From contig NC_090288.1 in NCBI RefSeq assembly GCF_037392515.1, positions 7,805,501 to 7,869,500 of the forward strand: DNA of 64,000 nucleotides, written 5' to 3'. Source of the stretch: Haliotis asinina (Eukaryota > Mollusca > Gastropoda > Lepetellida > Haliotidae). This document shows, in pieces, positions 44,755 through 54,965 of this stretch (positions are counted from its first letter, which is position 1; each line of letters begins with the position of its first letter). The position numbers and the translations under genes are program-made. The notes under the pieces are model-generated. The model saw only the letters and a list, made by a program, of their open reading frames with translations. It was not told the DNA's origin and searched no databases.

Positions 44755-45285
44755 TAATCTTGCTACTGGTCATTTGACATCGTCTTTTCTTGGTTACCCA
44801 GCCACGTAGGCATTTCTGGGAATACAGTGGCGGATCCTGCTGGCAAAGCAGCACTGAACAAATCTATGACACCACTTCTTATTCCAAACTTAGATATAAA
44901 GCTACAATTATATGTTATGTCCGTGATATGATGCAAAAGAAGTGACATACCCAAGAAGGTATAAATAAATTACAAGCAATAAAACCCTGTATTGATAATA
45001 CCCACTTGGGTTGTCAGTCCAGATTTGAAGAGGTCATCATGCGACGATGTCTTATCGGCCGCATAAGATATAATCGTAACCATTTATGGAAATCATCCGT
45101 TCTGCATCCATTGTGATGAGAGAATCACGGTTAAGCATGTCTTGCTTGACTGTGTTGAATACTCCATCACAAGGCATAAGTATTTCAAATCACGAACTAT
45201 GAAGGATCCTTTTAGTAACATTAGTTTAATTATTGCATTTTGGAAATAATTAGATGTGTTAAATGACTTGTAAATACTCATTTAT
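44755..45285 (+). pseudogene. LINE RNase H and C-terminal fragment
   Basis: FDIVFSWLPSHVGISGNTVA followed by DPAGKAALNKS is the end of the RNase H domain of an RNase H-bearing LINE (I/Nimb/Jockey-like), where W-x-P-S-H-x-G-x-x-G-N-x-x-A-D is invariant. TGA at about 44,936 interrupts it. In another frame HLGCQSRFEEVIMRRCLIGR and IRYNRNHLW correspond to the usual C-terminal segment. In a third, CDERITVKHVLLDCVEYS is the terminal zinc-knuckle-like C-x-x-C...H-x-L-x-x-C. The order is right but three frames are used, so it is a relic. The endonuclease and reverse-transcriptase parts are absent. Confidence 0.82.
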
Positions 45286-45330
45286 TATTGGTAGTTTAGA
45301 TCAGCAACTAAGATTGTTAGTGGCTGTACC

Positions 45331-45810
45331 CTCAAAGGGGGTTGAAGAACTGTAAAATTATTGTCCTCCGCAGCGGGTACGTAAGTCCCAACACATTTAG
45401 AGTAAATTAAAACTTGCTACATTTTAGTCGTATATTATGTGCGCTTTTACTTTCTGGCTCGATTTGTCTTCTATCACCAATGGCTGAAGGGATGGTGTAA
45501 ATCCAGCTAGGGTCCATGCAGATAGCTAAGGTACTGTAAGTCCTTATGGTCCCTAATATGGTGATGTAGCCCGTGTTTTATTTTGAACTGTATTCTTTAA
45601 TTACAATCTTTTAGTTTTATAAGTTATTGTTAGGTTCAAATCTGTGATAGTCTAGTGTCTTTACTGTCCTGCGATGACAGGTTTTTACGTTCTCGATTTA
45701 TTGATTTTAATATTTATGTCAATTAAATACTTCTCGTCACGATATTGCTACAATATTGGCTGCAATATTGTCGATGTGAAGTAAATATTAACTCACTCAC
45801 TCACTTTTGT
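45331..45810 (+). repeat. LINE 3' UTR and ACTCACTCAC tail
   Basis: After the RNase H fragment come CCTCAAAGGGGGTTGAAG, a GGATGGTGTAAATCCAGC stretch, and finally ATATTGCTACAATATTGGC, GATGTGAAGTAAATATTAAC and (TCAC)n. This tail is the same type that ends both SINE families. Confidence 0.65.
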
Positions 45811-46429
45811 CGTCAGCACAATCGCCAGCAGCTGTCTGGATGGTGTAAATCTATCTACGATACATGCAGGTAGCAGAAAGTATTGTGTCCTTAAAACTAT
45901 GTTACGAGGGAGGGATACAGAAGGGGACAGCCACGTCACGACAGGGTACATAAAAACTCATTAACTAGTCTATATAATTATCTCAAGCATTTTTGTGTTT
46001 TTCCTTCAGCGACACCTAACAACCCGAAAGGTGGATTAAAAACTCATCAATCATCTGTTTGATTCAAAACGTCATACCTGCCAAAATACGCAACTCTTCG
46101 ATTATTGATAGTATATATCTTCCCTGGGTTTGGCACGAGTCCAGATAGAGTTCAGACACTTAACGAGTTAGACCCACAAACCGACACTCGAAGGCAGTGT
46201 TTGGCATCAGTCCAGGTACACCCTGTGTACATCAGAGCAAAATTACGCGAAATGTGTATCCATCACTATTACTACACGGAATGTTGAAAAACAAAATAAC
46301 TATTTACATTGATCTTTTTGTGCGTTGTCAATATATACTTTCAGTCGTTGTCAATCTGCAGCCCGTGTTTTCAGTTGTTGTCTTCTTAAGTTAGACTGTT
46401 TTAGTTTAACATGTTAATTTTATATTCAT

Positions 46430-46515
46430 ATCTGTGACACTCTAGTATTACCCCTGCTTTCACCTCTGTTGTAAACATTGTTTTTGTCAACGTGACGTTA
46501 AATATTAACTCACTC
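46430..46515 (+). repeat. LINE 3' tail fragment
   Basis: GTCAACGTGACGTTAAATATTAACTCACTCACTCAG: a second copy of the LINE terminus found at 45,735-45,810. Confidence 0.6.
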
Positions 46516-46565
46516 ACTCAGTCCATACATAGATGTTGTTGTTCTGTAGTTGGTTGATTTGTTGT

Positions 46566-46787
46566 TTAACGCCAGTTATATTCCAGCTATATAGCGGCGG
46601 TCTGTAAGCAATCAAATCTGGACCAGACAACCATGTGATCAACAGCATGAACATCTATTTACGCAAGTGGGATGCGATGACATGTGTCATCCAAGTCAGC
46701 GAGCCTGACCACGCGATCCCGTTAGTCGTCTCTTACGACAAGGATGGGTTACTGAAGACCAGTTCATACCCGGAACTTCACGGGGAC
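46566..46787 (-). mobile_element. SINE family A copy, minus strand
   Basis: TTGTTTAACGCCAGTTATAT, CGGCGGTCTGTAAGCAATC, CACGCGATCCCGTTAGTCGT and CGGAACTTCACGGGG. It lacks the terminal GTGAGTGAG. Confidence 0.85.
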
Positions 46788-46959
46788 ATGTTGTTGTGAC
46801 AAGTACCGCCGTGGTCCTCTATTCGCCACTGCATTTTATTGCACACAATATCTTCCCTCATGTGATTCCACTCAGTGGGTATATCGAGCTAGTCGTGGTG
46901 ACTTGGTCCAGGAGTGAGCGAGTTCGTATAGCTTTTCGCCGCTTTTAGCAATAACCGGT

Positions 46960-47270
46960 CCATGCAGGAAGCAAATGTAATATCAGCCCCCATGGTCCCT
47001 AGTATGGTATTCTACCTCAGTTGTTGGCGATCTCTCTTAGTATGGTGATCTACCTCCAGTTGTTGGCGATCTATAGCCTATTTGCATATTACTTGCTATT
47101 TATAGTTAATGTATTTCAGATTTGATTACTAGTTTTAAAGGCATTTATGGGATAGTCTGGTTGTTTTATTGTCCTTTGCACACAGGTAAGCATTTGCAAA
47201 AATGTGCAACTTTCTTAGACACGATATGGTTGATGTAATGCCGATGTGACTATAACCCCGCACTCACTCA
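46960..47270 (+). repeat. LINE 3' UTR copy with internal duplication and tail
   Basis: CCATGGTCCCTAGTATGGT and two copies of AGTTGTTGGCGATCT, then CACGATATGGTTGATGTAAT and GCACTCACTCA. It corresponds to the 45,480-45,810 tail region. Confidence 0.55.
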
Positions 47271-47279
47271 TTTCAACAC

Positions 47280-47362
47280 TATCCAGAAACGGACTAGACA
47301 CATCGTGGCTCCGCGGCGTGACGTGCGAACGCTTTAACCACTGGGCCACCCCACGACCCCTT
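47280..47362 (-). mobile_element. SINE family B head fragment, minus strand
   Basis: CTCCGCGGCGTGACGTGCGA, then TTTAACCACTGGGCCACCCC: tRNA-like head only, B box eroded. Confidence 0.55.
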
Positions 47363-47912
47363 TGTGTAACGAGGAAAAAGGAAGGTGAATTCAACGCAAC
47401 GGAACTCAGTTTATATATTTAACTGAAAGTCATTATCATTCATCTTTCCTTTTTCTGAACAATATCATAACATCATATATAAAAGATGTCCCTGAAATAT
47501 GCTCTCATGCGGTTGCGTTTTCGCGATTCGCTCACCTTTATGATACTTTATTCTACGAACACTATTCTCTATTTCCGACTCTTGCGTTTGTGTTTTACAG
47601 AATATGCTACCGAACATTTTCGTGCACATAATATACAGAGAATATCACCCAAGCGTCTACTGATATCAATTATATCAACACAATCTGATAAAGTTACAAA
47701 TATCCGAGGCTTGCCGAGGTTATTTTTAGTTTTATCAAAGAGTGTTGATATTGATATCAGTCTGAGATTTTATTTATCATCAAATCTTATTCTTCATTAG
47801 TTTCCAATCAAAACGTAAATCTCTCAGCACTGTATTACCATTAGACTTGCAGTGCAGCAATGTCATAGCATTGTGATGCGATCAAGTTTATAGCTTCATA
47901 GCATTATCAGGG

Positions 47913-47973
47913 CCATAAAACTGGAGAAAGAAAAAAAAGCGGAAAAGTCTTTCTCCAGTTCTATGGTTGAGCC
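47913..47973. repeat. Hairpin repeat CTGGAGAAAG ... CTTTCTCCAG; left arm of a long inverted pair
   Basis: CCATAAAACTGGAGAAAG (47,913-47,930) is the inverted complement of CTTTCTCCAGTTCTATGG (47,949-47,965). The segment 47,947-47,973 is also an inverted match (25 of 27) to 52,921-52,947. Confidence 0.75.
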
Positions 47974-48106
47974 AAATGATCACCGCATTGAACAAAATCT
48001 ACTGTCAAGACGATATCGCCTAAGAGATATCGTAGGATTTCACACAAGCCTCCACAGGTTTGTTGGGGTTGCGATGTGTTATAGTGACTGCCTCTCAGTT
48101 GCATGC

Positions 48107-48230
48107 GGGGCAGTGAAAGCGTTCTCTCGTCAAGCCGAAGACCCGGGTTCGATTCCCCCATGGGTGTATTGTTTGAAGACCATTTCTGTTCTCCCCCGCT
48201 GTGACATTGCTGGAATATTGCATTCGTTGT
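48107..48230 (+). mobile_element. SINE family B copy
   Basis: A tRNA-like head (GGGGCAGTGAAAGCGTTCTC, CCGGGTTCGATTCCCC), then CTGTTCTCCCCCGCTGTGAC and ATTGCTGGAATATTGC. Tail absent. Confidence 0.8.
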
Positions 48231-49541
48231 CTATTGCTGTTTTGTTTGTTGTGGTGCTGCAGTGAGAATTTATTATAATTCTTGTTGATGTCTTTAACAA
48301 ATGACTTTAAGATATGATTCATTTGACTGAAAAATTGGAAATCCACATTTTGTACTTCACATGTCAGTGGATAACAATCTCACCGATTTACTCGGATCCA
48401 GTGAATAAATTAAATGACCTAGGGATTGGTAAACAAAAACAAACCAAATATTCCGTGTTTCCATACCCTTTATTCTGATGTATTTCACTCCGCCACATCA
48501 TATTCAAGTTAGGTTCCTGGAATTCCTCTTTTTAAACTTTTTTTACTTTGTTTCTTCAAGAAGCAGGCGTTAAGTAGTGAGTCCTTGTCTCACTGTTACC
48601 TTTCGGTGTAGATTTTACCTTCCTACTGGCATCTGCGGGCTCTCAGAACCAAAGCTGACGGGAACATTTAACGCCATTAGCCACATCCGTTAACAGTAAA
48701 AGTCAGAGAACTGTCAGCACCACCATCATTGATGGTGGCATTTACAAGTTGTTATAGATGGCCAGGATATTTTATGGATTAAACTTCTTTAATCCTGTCC
48801 ATACAACATTCAGGGGTTATTCCAGATCCCTTCATCGGGTGAAATGACAAATGATACTACGACGTCGACCCTGTGACGTAATAACTGCGCTATGACGTCA
48901 CACTGCAGGTGGCATTACAATCACAAGAGAGAGTTCATTATAAGTGTAGCTGCAAACTTGACCTGTTACAGAATACACTTAGTTTTTACACAACGATTGC
49001 AAAATTACTTCTCGGAATGAGCGGATAAGAGATTTCACATTTATCAAGAGTTCATCAAATAAAAAGTTCATCAAGAGTTATCCAAGAGGTCCTATGCGCT
49101 TGGCAAGTGGACACTTAGGTCACAGCTTAATGGAAGACATTTTGTACTCAGTAATTGGTTACTGAAGCAACTATTTTATAACGTTACATCATATGTATGA
49201 ATAATATTTGTATGTCTGTGTTAATAGCATGTGTATATTGCTACATCTATTGTATTGTACACCAGATTGTTTCAGGGTTATTGTTTTCACCTGTGCTCAT
49301 CACAAATAAACCGTCGGCCGTTGAATAACAACAAAAACAGTTTCTGTTGCCTGTGCGTGACTGACGCAGCCCTGCTAAACCGGTATATGTCATGATTACT
49401 ACAGCTCCCTGTAGTTTTGGCCTACGCTTGTCATTGTAATTGTTCGAAAGTACCTTGGTGAACATACTGATCACAACAGCTGCATGGTGTTTGTACAATA
49501 CCGCTGTGGTGATCAATATATTGGTGAGACTCTCAGGCTCA
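48231..49541. other. No supported gene
   Basis: Downstream side of the ZAP-like gene. I looked here on the minus strand for a PARP catalytic domain (H-x-T, Y, E motifs) and saw none. Confidence 0.5.
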
Positions 49542-49888
49542 TCAACATCCGTGTTTGCTGACAAGGGACATCAGTTTGTAAACTTCAATTTGTAAATCTG
49601 CTATATCGGAGCAAATAACAGCACCCGCATCAGAAGCAGCAACATCGGTGACATGGCTGTCGTCCGTTATGCCTGACGGTGAGCACTGTGTTTCACACTC
49701 TAGCTTCACGACGCTCTTGGAATCGAGTGCAACGTCTCAATCAATCACGTCTGTCTTTGTGGCCACATCCACATCAGAACCAGCAAGATCAGTGACATGG
49801 CTGTTGTCATTTGTGTCTGACATACAACTGTTTGTGTCACAATATGGCTTCTTGACTCTTTTGAAGTTGAGTGCTACTTCCTTATCCA
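49542..49888 (-). repeat. Tandemly duplicated WWE-tail fragments downstream of the ZAP-like stop
   Basis: After the WWE-ending stop codon, about 1.7 further copies of a ~150-bp unit follow in another frame. They translate as VTRTGVMDKEVALNFKRVKK and, after an in-frame TGA, DVALDSKSVVKLECE. Between them lies NSHVTDLAGSDVDVATKTDV, then SHVTDVAASDAGAV in the second copy. The MDKEVAL-x-FKRV(R/K)K core equals the end of the WWE exon. The frame ends in TGA at 49,542. Confidence 0.6.
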
Positions 49889-52532
49889 TTACTCCTGTCC
49901 TTGTGACTTCCTGACTCTCTTGAAGCAGAGTGCTACTTCCTTATCCATTATTCCTGTCCCTGTAGCAAAGTCCACCTCACACCTGCAACATGATAAACTG
50001 ATAACACCAACAGCCTAATCCCTGAGACATGGTTTAATTGATGAGACCCTTGAAGGTCCGGGTTAGAATATTGATCTTCAGTAACCAATACTTGGAAGAG
50101 CCAATTAACGGGTGGTCAGGCTCACTGACGTAGCTGACACACGTCATCGGTTAACTTTTGCGCAGATCGATGCTAATGTGGCTGATCACTGGATTATCTT
50201 CCCCAGACTCGATTATTTACAGAACTGGAATACCTGGAATATAGTGCGGCTTTAAAATAAACTCACTCACTCGCTGACCATTTGTGTGAGATTTGAAACC
50301 AATATCGTTGGTGTTTTAAATGTTAAAGCTATTCAATGGCTACAGTGAGGAAAAATACATACAACAGAAACGACCAAAACATTTCCTTAAGAAATCTCTT
50401 CTAAAAGCAGAGTCGATTGTATAAGTCTGTCTGTATCATGAGTGTGTGTTTGTTTTAGCAGTACTACAGCTGTATGATGTTGGTAAACAACCGAATCAGG
50501 ACAGACGATCCAGTGATAGTGATGTTCACTAATATAGAACATGCATTCTTCAAAATATATATGCAGAAAACATAGATAGTTTGTTCAATGTACCTGTATA
50601 TATTAACCGAGTTTACATCTGAATTATTTCAATCTCATTCAAAGTATATGCTGAGAAAAGCCAAGTTCACACCCAGATTTTTACATGCGAGAACTGTGGA
50701 ACGTATGTTAATAATACTTACATTTTACCATTGATAACAAAGCTCCTCGTCCTAGCTTGCATATATTCTTTGTATCTGTCCTCAAATATTTGACTGTCAC
50801 TGACATCACTCCATGTTCCCCCTGGGCTCTTCCAAGACCATGTCCAAACTCCTGTCGATGAGTTCTTCAGACTGACTTCTTCCTTCTCCCCATGTCTCTC
50901 TTCCGCTTCCACCGGAATCTGTCCAGTTTGGTTTCTAGCTGTAGTGAGCTTCTCTGGTACTTTCATCTTTTCACTTTTACTAAATCCGGATAGTGCAAAA
51001 TATCTAGTTACTTGGTACCGTTTATTTGGTGTTGGTGTGGTTTTGTTGTATCCGTCAGCAAGTCTGCCCTGAGTTCCAGCTGAGCATTGAACCTGTCTTC
51101 CATGATTCACTGGGTGATTGTCTTTGGTTGCTATGGATTTAAGGGTTTTGACAACAACTTCTTTCTCATGACCATTCGACGGACTTATTCCGTAACGTCG
51201 GAGACACCGTAGTGGTTGGTTTGCCATATCATGAGACAAATTGCACATGTATGGAGCACTGCAGGTTCCATGGAGGAATTTTGAACATAAATGCAGAAAT
51301 CCGCATTCATCCTTGTTGCAGCCATTTGGCTTGTTGTAGTAATTGCATGTCGTTGGAACAGTTGTGGAATTTCTATATCTCAGTGAACAAAGGACGTCAA
51401 ATTCAATTTTAGTTTCGAACTTGTGCAACAACGATTTCCTCAAAACCTCTTTATTGTGTTCTGTGTTCATGTCATGACCAAAGATACACGTCTTCCCCTG
51501 TTCTTGCATGGTACATTCGCTCAAAACAAGATATTTGCAGACATGAAGGCCTCTGCAATCTTGTGTGCATGATCCCGCTTTCTTTGAATGTTGCTGACAC
51601 AGGAGTAGATTTGGATGACCAGTCACAAGAAACGTATCCTCAGCTGCTGTTTCCTCCACTTCACCATCTTCAATCGCTCTTTCATCCCTGTCAGTGTCTC
51701 CTTCTATTTCAAAAACGTTGTCATAAGCTTTCAAGAAGTCATATAAAGTTTTCGTGTTGGAAAAAATGATAATCTTCTTCTGATGAAGAGTTTTTCTCAA
51801 GTTTGCTAAATGAACCTCGCCAGGGTAATCTACACATACTGTTCGGAGAATCAAACTGGCCAGGTCTTCTTTCTCTGCTGTACTTGATGACTTTATTCTC
51901 TCTTCTGTATCAACTGGTTCAGGCGACGTTGCGGTTACACGGTTGAATCCCTCAGTTCCAGATGGCATCCTGCCATGGACGTTTTTGTTGCCTTTGGTGT
52001 ATTTTCGCGCATTTGCTCCGATGTCTGCTAGTGACAGGTTCATCCTACCCGGGGCCGTTTGATTAACATACCCTAGATTAAATGAATTATCTTCTCCTTT
52101 GTCATTGTTCCATTTGTGTTTCTTTCTTCTGATCCTACCCGGTGACCTGCTTCTGTCATTTCGGAAGAGGCCTGGTTCAGATGACTTATTATCAGGGTGG
52201 GACCTTTTTCTACATCTGCTTATCCTTCCTGAATGCATTCCATCCTTTTCCTGTGAACCACATCTTCTGCTAGTCCCTTGTCTTACACCTACGTCATTTC
52301 CTTTACCCACGTCCTTCCTGCTGGTCCGACCTATGTCCTCTTCTGTACGCTGGTGCCGTGGATGTCCACCAAGATTCCATCTTGTCTCTCTCGTCGGACT
52401 CCAGTTCGGAATGATTACCTCATCTTGCATGCCTTCCTTGTGCACCACCCCCACGTTCCGGGCATCGTTGATCTGATGCATGTACCCCCGATCTGTACCA
52501 ATGGCACATGTGCTATAATGATGAGTGTGCAT
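49889..52532 (-). CDS. ZAP/PARP12-like CCCH zinc-finger protein with a C-terminal WWE domain
   Basis: The main exon (52,532-50,722) encodes 603 complete codons. Residues 220-276 form a winged-helix-like segment. Four CCCH fingers follow: C312-H330, C332-H353, C396-H414 and C416-H434. A WWE domain starts at W563 (W-x-W, then FEDRYKEY). A consensus donor AT|GTAAGT ends the exon. The acceptor GTTGCAG (49,983) joins in phase to give CEVDFATGTGIM and FKRVRK, completing the WWE, and a stop follows at 49,889, so about 634 residues. In vertebrate ZC3HAV1/PARP12 this architecture binds CpG-rich or viral RNA and the WWE binds ADP-ribose; many relatives then add a PARP domain, absent here as in short ZAP isoforms. 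Function in RNA sensing is inferred. The first ~210 residues match nothing I know, and an in-frame stop sits directly before the ATG. Confidence 0.82.
50040..50277 (+). mobile_element. SINE family A copy in the intron of the ZAP-like gene
   Basis: TTGAAGGTCCGGGTTAGAAT, GATCACTGGATTATCTTCCC, GATTATTTACAGAACTGGAA and AATAAACTCACTCACTCGC. It lies inside the single intron (50,721-49,983), opposite in sense to the gene. Confidence 0.82.
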
Positions 52533-52920
52533 TTAAGATCGATAAAGTAATGTTTCACTACGGTATAAATGATGTACAAGGGTCGATTTCGTTATATTAA
52601 AACAAAATTTCAAATATACATTTCATTTCCGGGTGACATCACTGATATCAATGGTGTAAGTTCTCAATTATTTTGTCCATCACATCAAATGAAATCTGTT
52701 TCTATGGATGGGCAGGCATTTTATTCTTTTGCACGGAAGTTTCAAATTATTACATGACCGATGTTTGCCTACATTGATATTTTTATAGCTGATATTGACG
52801 TTAAGCCGAGCCAATTTTGTGCTTTGATATACAACGAAGTTTATCATACTTAAAAATTCATATAATAATTATTTCCCAAAGAAATATAATAATTATTTCC
52901 CAAAGAAATGTCACGCATTT

Positions 52921-52947
52921 GGCTTAACCTTAGAACTGGAGAAAGAC
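52921..52947. repeat. Right arm of the inverted pair around the ZAP-like gene
   Basis: GGCTTAACCTTAGAACTGGA followed by GAAAGAC is the reverse complement of 47,947-47,973 with two mismatches. A related self-complementary copy lies at 53,734-53,768. Confidence 0.7.
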
Positions 52948-52969
52948 AGGATTGCCAACTTCAAATTTC

Positions 52970-53075
52970 GCGGGTAAAGTTGCGCCGCGCATGCGCGTCC
53001 TTGAGTTTGTGGTGTTTACTTCCGTTTGCCTTTTGACAGCCGGTGGACACCACTCTTGCATCATTGAAACGGTAA
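52970..53075. promoter_or_regulatory. CpG-rich promoter-like segment with NRF-1-type palindrome
   Basis: The palindrome CGCGCATGCGCG (52,986-52,997) is the core of the NRF-1 binding site, common in bidirectional animal promoters. It stands in a local CpG cluster 450 bp behind the ZAP-like gene on the minus side. On the plus side the sequence ends in a consensus donor AACG|GTAAGT at 53,071, as for a short first exon. Direction and targets are inferred. Confidence 0.5.
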
Positions 53076-53341
53076 GTCATTAACTTATTACTCGTTGTAT
53101 TTAATGCACACGAATAGAATATCGGGCATTGATGTCGTAATACAGCCGAGTGAGGCATCGTTGTTTGTTACTGTGATGCTCATGAACTTTATATTGTTGA
53201 ATATGTAAGAGGCCTGTCGTGATTCAAGAATCGGGTCTTAGAACTTCGTCAAATTAAAATCTAAATAGAATTTTAGAAAGTTATCGTTTGTTTGGATACT
53301 TCACTAGAATTGTGACTACTTCATTATTAAAGGTTTGGCAC

Positions 53342-53419
53342 TATGTGGCAGTTTCTGCAGTTGGCTGTGCCGCTTCCTCCACCAAGTGTAGGGAGCTGTC
53401 CTTTCATGCTTTACCCTAC
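53342..53419 (+). pseudogene. N-terminal half of a THAP zinc finger (P-element/THAP9-like)
   Basis: The plus frame YVAVSAVGCAASSTKCRELS, then FHALP, fits the THAP start C-A-V-x-x-C...F-H-x-F-P. The first zinc-ligand cysteine reads Ser (TCT for TGT). A family A SINE begins immediately after, so the exon is either truncated or ends at the insertion. I assign it to the THAP gene because the second half of a THAP domain lies 700 bp downstream in the same orientation. Confidence 0.45.
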
Positions 53420-53625
53420 CCATGCTTGCCATAAAATTCGACTATGCTTGTCGTAAGAGGCGACAAACGGGATCGGGTGGTCAGGCTCGCTGACTTGCGC
53501 CGATCGGTGCTCATGTTGTTGATCACTGGATTGTCTGGTCCAGACTCGATTATTTACAGATCGCCGCCAAATAGCTGGAATATTGCTGAGATGCGGGGTA
53601 AACTCAATCAATCGTGCATAACCCA
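53415..53625 (+). mobile_element. SINE family A copy abutting the THAP exon
   Basis: CCCATGCTTGCCATAAAATT, GGGATCGGGTGGTCAGGC, GATCACTGGATTGTCTGGTC and GAGATGCGGGGTAAACTC. About 20 bp of the body is deleted relative to the 5,015 copy, and the tail is TCAATCAATC. Confidence 0.82.
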
Positions 53626-54135
53626 AGAAAGGTATGTATATACTACTATGTAAATTACAGTAGGGTGTATAATCTGTATTCCTATAGACCAATGGGTAAA
53701 ACCTCCACCTGTAAACCCTCGTCGTAACTAAAACATAGAAGTGGAGAAAGTGTTTCTCGATTTCTATGACTTAAACAATTAGGAAGTATTTCTTTGAGTG
53801 GCACTTTTAGAAGATGGATATGCTTTTCAGGATGTTCAGATGCAATGAAAGGAACATATTAAAACTAATGCTTATCAGATGAGAAATATTTATATATTCA
53901 GGTGATATATGATTTTGCAGGAATGAAATTTAGGGGGATATACGGGTAGGATGGTGTTTCCGACCAAAGTTCAGATGTGAAATGTTTAAAAACAACCTCT
54001 GCATTTAATTTTATTAAAATGTTTTCATTCAAATTCCATTGTTAGAAGTTAGAAGATTGAATTATGTTGGCCTACTGTGTATTATTTTCATTGTTTACCA
54101 TGTTCACTGATACAAGTGTTCTCACTTGTCTCCAG

Positions 54136-54271
54136 GAATTAAAGATGAAGTTAATGCATGGAGGACTGCCCTGATTTTGTCAATCAACCAGTCTGACAAG
54201 TCTTTTAATGCAGATACTGCCAAAATTTGTTCCCGGCGTTTTAAGGAAGACTGCTTTATAGTGCATCATAA
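54136..54271 (+). pseudogene. C-terminal half of a THAP zinc finger
   Basis: Acceptor TTGTCTCCAG ends at 54,135. The exon reads IKDEVNAWRTALILSINQSD and KICSRRFKEDCF, matching the THAP block W-x-x-x-(I/L), then I-C-S-x-H-F...D-(C/D)-F. The histidine zinc ligand of the C-S-x-H-F motif is Arg here. THAP domains at the N terminus of P-element transposases bind the element's own DNA. With two of four zinc ligands changed, binding is unlikely. Donor AA|GTATGA at 54,271 or AAAG|GTCATC at 54,282. Confidence 0.68.
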
Positions 54272-54965
54272 GTATGACAAAGGTCATCGTCCATAACTTA
54301 ATAAATATTACACATGTATCAAAAGGATGTGAGATATATGTTTATGATAATATGAATGCATTGCAGTATCATGAATGTTTCATAAATTGGAATTACTGTA
54401 TACTTGATGCATCTTTCATATTACGGCACCAATTTGTTTATCATCTAGCCTTGTGCATTTTATTAATCCGTAGAACCCAGTGGACGCCGGACCTTGAAAG
54501 TTGGCAGTTTCCCTACTTGTTTCATACCAGTTAGATCAATAGAAATTCTTTCCCAAAACCCAGAAAACCACCAGTGAGAAGTTGTTCAGTCATGTTGTGT
54601 TAATATTTTGTAAGTTTGCAAAGTTATGTTTTTTGGGTTATTTTTACATTCCATCAGATAGTGGGCCTGGTGACCTGTAGAAGTTCCTCTCTCGTCTTGG
54701 AAATTGCCTGTCTGCACTTTTAGCCATTACTTCAGAAATATTTATAGAATCCAAGAATCACTATTTCAAATGTGCATTTAACTGGCTATAGAGCCTGACA
54801 TTCAAATAGTTAGGTCACCTACGTTTTGACATGTTTTAATAGAAGACAAATCGTAATATTGCAATATTATCAGCATCAGGGTGGTGTACATATACAAGAT
54901 ATGCCTGTCTATGGAATGCAGGCAGGCGGTTAATTTGTTCTTTGTTCATTGTCAATTTTTAATTA

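Noticed and set aside
47486..47800. A 104-residue plus-strand frame in A+T-rich sequence
   Set aside because: No domain, no codon bias and no splice or promoter context; hydrophobic residues reflect composition.
51212..52550. Plus-strand frames of 66-125 residues opposite the ZAP-like gene
   Set aside because: Antisense shadows of the zinc-finger exon; no independent signals.
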